A DNA stretch of 54,386 nucleotides from Phaeodactylibacter luteus (GTDB lineage Bacteria > Bacteroidota > Bacteroidia > Chitinophagales > Saprospiraceae). Location: assembly GCF_007993045.1 (NCBI RefSeq), contig NZ_VOOR01000035.1, positions 1-54,386 of the forward strand, written 5' to 3'. The position numbers were made by a program, and so were the translations under genes. Under the pieces are notes generated by a model that was given only the letters and a program-made list of their open reading frames with translations, was not told where the DNA came from and ran no database searches. This document shows positions 52,465 through 54,386 of this stretch, piece after piece. Position 1 is the stretch's first letter; the number at the start of each line of letters is the position of its first letter.

Positions 52465-54156
52465 ATGCAGAACCAAGCATTGATCGAGTGTGTGCCCAAT
52501 TTTAGCGAGGGGCGCGACCCAGCCGTCATCAAAGAGATTACCAGCGTCATAGCGCAAGTGGAAGGCGTTAAGCTGCTTGATGTAGACCCCGGCAAGGCCA
52601 CCAACCGTACGGTAGTGACTTTTGTAGGCGGCCCGGAAGCTGTCGTTGAGGCTGCTTTCCAGGCGATACGCCGCGCGGCCGAAGTGATAGACATGAGCAA
52701 GCACGAAGGGGAGCACCCTCGAATGGGCGCTACCGATGTCTGCCCGCTCATCCCTATTTCTGGCATTACCATGGAAGAGGTAGCGGGTTGGGCGCACCGC
52801 CTGGCAGAGCGGGTAGGGCAGGAGCTCTCTATACCGGTTTACCTTTACGAAAATGCAGCTACCCGCCCGGAGCGCCGCAACCTGGCCACCGTCCGGGCGG
52901 GCGAATACGAGGCTTTGCCCGATAAACTGGGCAAGCCCGAATGGAAGCCGGATTATGGGCCTGCTGTTTTCCATGCCCGTGCAGGGGCTACCGCCATCGG
53001 TGCCCGGGATTTTCTGATCGCCTACAACGTCAACCTCAATACGACCTCGGTACGCCGAGCCAATTCCGTTGCCTTTGATGTGCGGGAAAAAGGCCGCATA
53101 AAGCGCGAAGGCGGAAAAGTCAATGGGGCAATTGTAAAGGACAAGCAGGGCAATCCGGTAAGGGAGCCGGGGCGCTGCAAAGCCGTGAAGGCCATCGGCT
53201 GGTTCATTGAGGAGTATGGCGTAGCCCAGATTTCCATGAACCTGACTGATATACGGGCAACGCCCTTCCATATGGCCTACGAGGCCTGTTACGAAAGCGC
53301 AAACGAGCGGGGGCTCCGTGTGACAGGCTCCGAACTCGTGGGGCTGGTCCCTTTGCAGGTCATGCTAGACGCTGGCTACTATTTTCTGCGCAAGCAGCGC
53401 CGCTCCCTGGGCATACCAGAATCTGAGGTCATCAAAATCGCGGTCAAGTCTATGGGCTTGGACGAGCTCGGCCCTTTCGACCCACAGCAAAAGATCATTG
53501 AGTATCAGCTCGCTGCTGACCGGCCTACGCCCCTTTTGGATATGCGGCTGAGCCAATTTTCTGAGGAGACAGCCTCCGAGAGCGTTGCGCCCGGAGGAGG
53601 CTCTGTTTCAGCTTATGTGGGAGCACTTGGGGCATCGCTTGGCACTATGGTCGCCAATCTTTCTGCTCATCGCCGGGTATGGGACGACCGCTGGGAGGAG
53701 TTCAGTGGTTATGCAGAGGAAGGGCAGCGCATACGCCGCGCCCTGCTTGACCTGGTGGAGGAGGATACCCGCTCTTTCAATGCGATCATTGATGCTGTAC
53801 GCTTGCCTAAAGGTACAGAAGAAGAGAAGGCTGCTCGTCGGGAAGCTATGCAGGCGGCTACGAAATATGCTACAGAAGTCCCTTTCCGGACGATGGAGCA
53901 GGCGTTGGCTTGCTTTTCTCTATGCAAGGCTATGGCTGAGGCCGGCAACCCCAATTCTGCCAGCGATGCAGGCGTAGGTGCCCTTTGTGCACGGGCCGCC
54001 GTGCACGGTGCCTGGCTCAATGTGCGCATCAATGCCGGCGATATCGAGGACAAAGCTTGGGTGGAGGCAAAACTGAAGGCTGCAGCGGATATGGCCCGGC
54101 AAGCGGATGCCCTTGAGCAGGAGGTGATTGCGTTGGTGGAACGGCATGTGGCGTGA
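52465..54156 (+). CDS. ftcD: Bifunctional glutamate formimidoyltransferase / formimidoyltetrahydrofolate cyclodeaminase
   Basis: The 563-residue protein joins two enzymes of histidine degradation. Residues about 1-325 are the formimidoyltransferase (IECVPNFSEGRDPAVI, KHEGEHPRMGATDVCP, NVNLNTTSVRRANSVAFDV). They pass the formimino group from formiminoglutamate to tetrahydrofolate. Residues about 350-560 are the cyclodeaminase (SVAPGGGSVSAYVGALGASL, a conserved glycine loop; AGVGALCARAAVHGAWLNV). The fusion is as in the animal enzyme. No other hut gene is visible, though they may lie to the right. It is convergent with the T9SS cargo gene at the right edge. Confidence 0.94.
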   Translation: MQNQALIECVPNFSEGRDPAVIKEITSVIAQVEGVKLLDVDPGKATNRTVVTFVGGPEAVVEAAFQAIRRAAEVIDMSKHEGEHPRMGATDVCPLIPISGITMEEVAGWAHRLAERVGQELSIPVYLYENAATRPERRNLATVRAGEYEALPDKLGKPEWKPDYGPAVFHARAGATAIGARDFLIAYNVNLNTTSVRRANSVAFDVREKGRIKREGGKVNGAIVKDKQGNPVREPGRCKAVKAIGWFIEEYGVAQISMNLTDIRATPFHMAYEACYESANERGLRVTGSELVGLVPLQVMLDAGYYFLRKQRRSLGIPESEVIKIAVKSMGLDELGPFDPQQKIIEYQLAADRPTPLLDMRLSQFSEETASESVAPGGGSVSAYVGALGASLGTMVANLSAHRRVWDDRWEEFSGYAEEGQRIRRALLDLVEEDTRSFNAIIDAVRLPKGTEEEKAARREAMQAATKYATEVPFRTMEQALACFSLCKAMAEAGNPNSASDAGVGALCARAAVHGAWLNVRINAGDIEDKAWVEAKLKAAADMARQADALEQEVIALVERHVA

Positions 54157-54169
54157 TGGGGCGCTGCCC

Positions 54170-54386
54170 TCACTCCACCTTCACAAACCGCTCCACCGCC
54201 CTGAGCTGCCCGCCTTCCAGGTACTGCACCACATACGCGCCCGCTGCCCAATCGTGCACGGGCACCACTACCGTGCCCGGGGCCTCCCGTGCCGGGATGC
54301 TTTGCAAAAGCCGCCCCTGTGCATCCAGGATACGGAAAATTCCATCGGGGGCAGGGCGGGCACCGCGCAGCTCAAAGTTGATAAAG
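54170..54386 (-). CDS. C-terminal end of a T9SS type A cargo protein (5' part outside window)
   Basis: The minus-strand frame from the right edge to the TGA at 54170-54172 reads 71 residues, including FRILDAQGRLLQSIPA and VVVPVHDWAAGAYVVQYLEG, ending RAVERFVKVE. This is the C-terminal beta-sandwich of type A T9SS sorting signals, related to the one at the end of the protein at 7905. The N-terminal part, and so the enzyme or adhesin it carries, is outside the window. Confidence 0.85.
   Translation of the reverse strand, partial: FINFELRGARPAPDGIFRILDAQGRLLQSIPAREAPGTVVVPVHDWAAGAYVVQYLEGGQLRAVERFVKVE

Noticed and set aside
52738-53237. Minus-strand frames within ftcD
   Set aside because: They are antisense to both enzyme domains, which carry all family motifs.
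1-54386. tRNA, rRNA or known riboswitch
   Set aside because: Scanning by eye I found no cloverleaf with CCA-end and T-loop words, no rRNA segments, and no TPP element before thiL. A covariance search would be needed to be sure.

Overview
The window looks like chromosomal DNA from a free-living member of the Bacteroidota, most likely a Saprospiria/Lewinella-like marine bacterium. The basis is the presence of type IX secretion (T9SS) sorting domains of both type A and type B, a PorP/SprF-like protein, giant SprB-repeat and HYR-repeat surface proteins, a SusC/SusD pair, TPR-LytS kinases with LytTR regulators, a GNAT-nitrilase fusion, and TAnnTTTG-like -7 promoter boxes. Species cannot be named from sequence alone. 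I saw no rRNA, tRNA, CRISPR array or phage genes.

Layout. 1-6.3 kb: the end of a giant secreted protein (four cohesin-like units, 13 SprB-type repeats, type B sorting domain) followed by a PorP/SprF protein. 6.3-7.9 kb: a 1.65-kb stretch without a convincing gene. 7.9-11.9 kb: a HYR/dockerin/cohesin protein with a type A sorting domain. 12.8-14.5 kb: a large cytoplasmic protein of a poorly characterised family. 14.5-24.7 kb: mostly minus-strand genes: APC permease, M28/glutaminyl-cyclase-like lipoprotein, ThiL, a TPR lipoprotein with two secreted thioredoxin-like proteins, an SDR, two Hsp20 proteins and FabI. 24.7-30.2 kb: RecN, a small lipoprotein, a tiny membrane protein, Mn/Fe superoxide dismutase and fumarase C. 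30.5-31.6 kb: a frame-disrupted ligand-gated K+-channel-like gene. 31.7-38.5 kb: SusC, SusD and a BCCT transporter. 38.8-40.5 kb: a universal stress protein and a voltage-gated channel ending in a zinc ribbon. 41.0-44.3 kb: a LytTR response regulator, a 45-residue double-glycine peptide and a soluble TPR histidine kinase. 45.0-52.2 kb: PBP1C with a small partner, GNAT-nitrilase, an esterase and a bacterial nitric oxide synthase. 52.4-54.2 kb: a fused formiminotransferase-cyclodeaminase, then the end of another T9SS cargo protein.

Two things stand out. First, the regulator / GG-peptide / TPR-kinase cluster looks like a self-contained peptide-signalling system in which a cytosolic TPR kinase could read a peptide. 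Second, at least seven copies, plus one fragment, of a 160-230 bp intergenic element occur in 54 kb. Several have terminal inverted repeats (AAACCA...TGGTTT type), conserved internal hairpins and flanking direct repeats, so they resemble non-autonomous mobile elements (MITE-like). Several copies sit within about 40 bp after a stop codon.

Smaller signals include a pair of near-identical hairpin-plus-T-run units sharing a 19-base leader (44.5-44.8 kb), paired TGnCAaaaTGnCA operator-like sites upstream of the Hsp20 pair, and a nested inverted repeat between the nitric oxide synthase and formiminotransferase genes.
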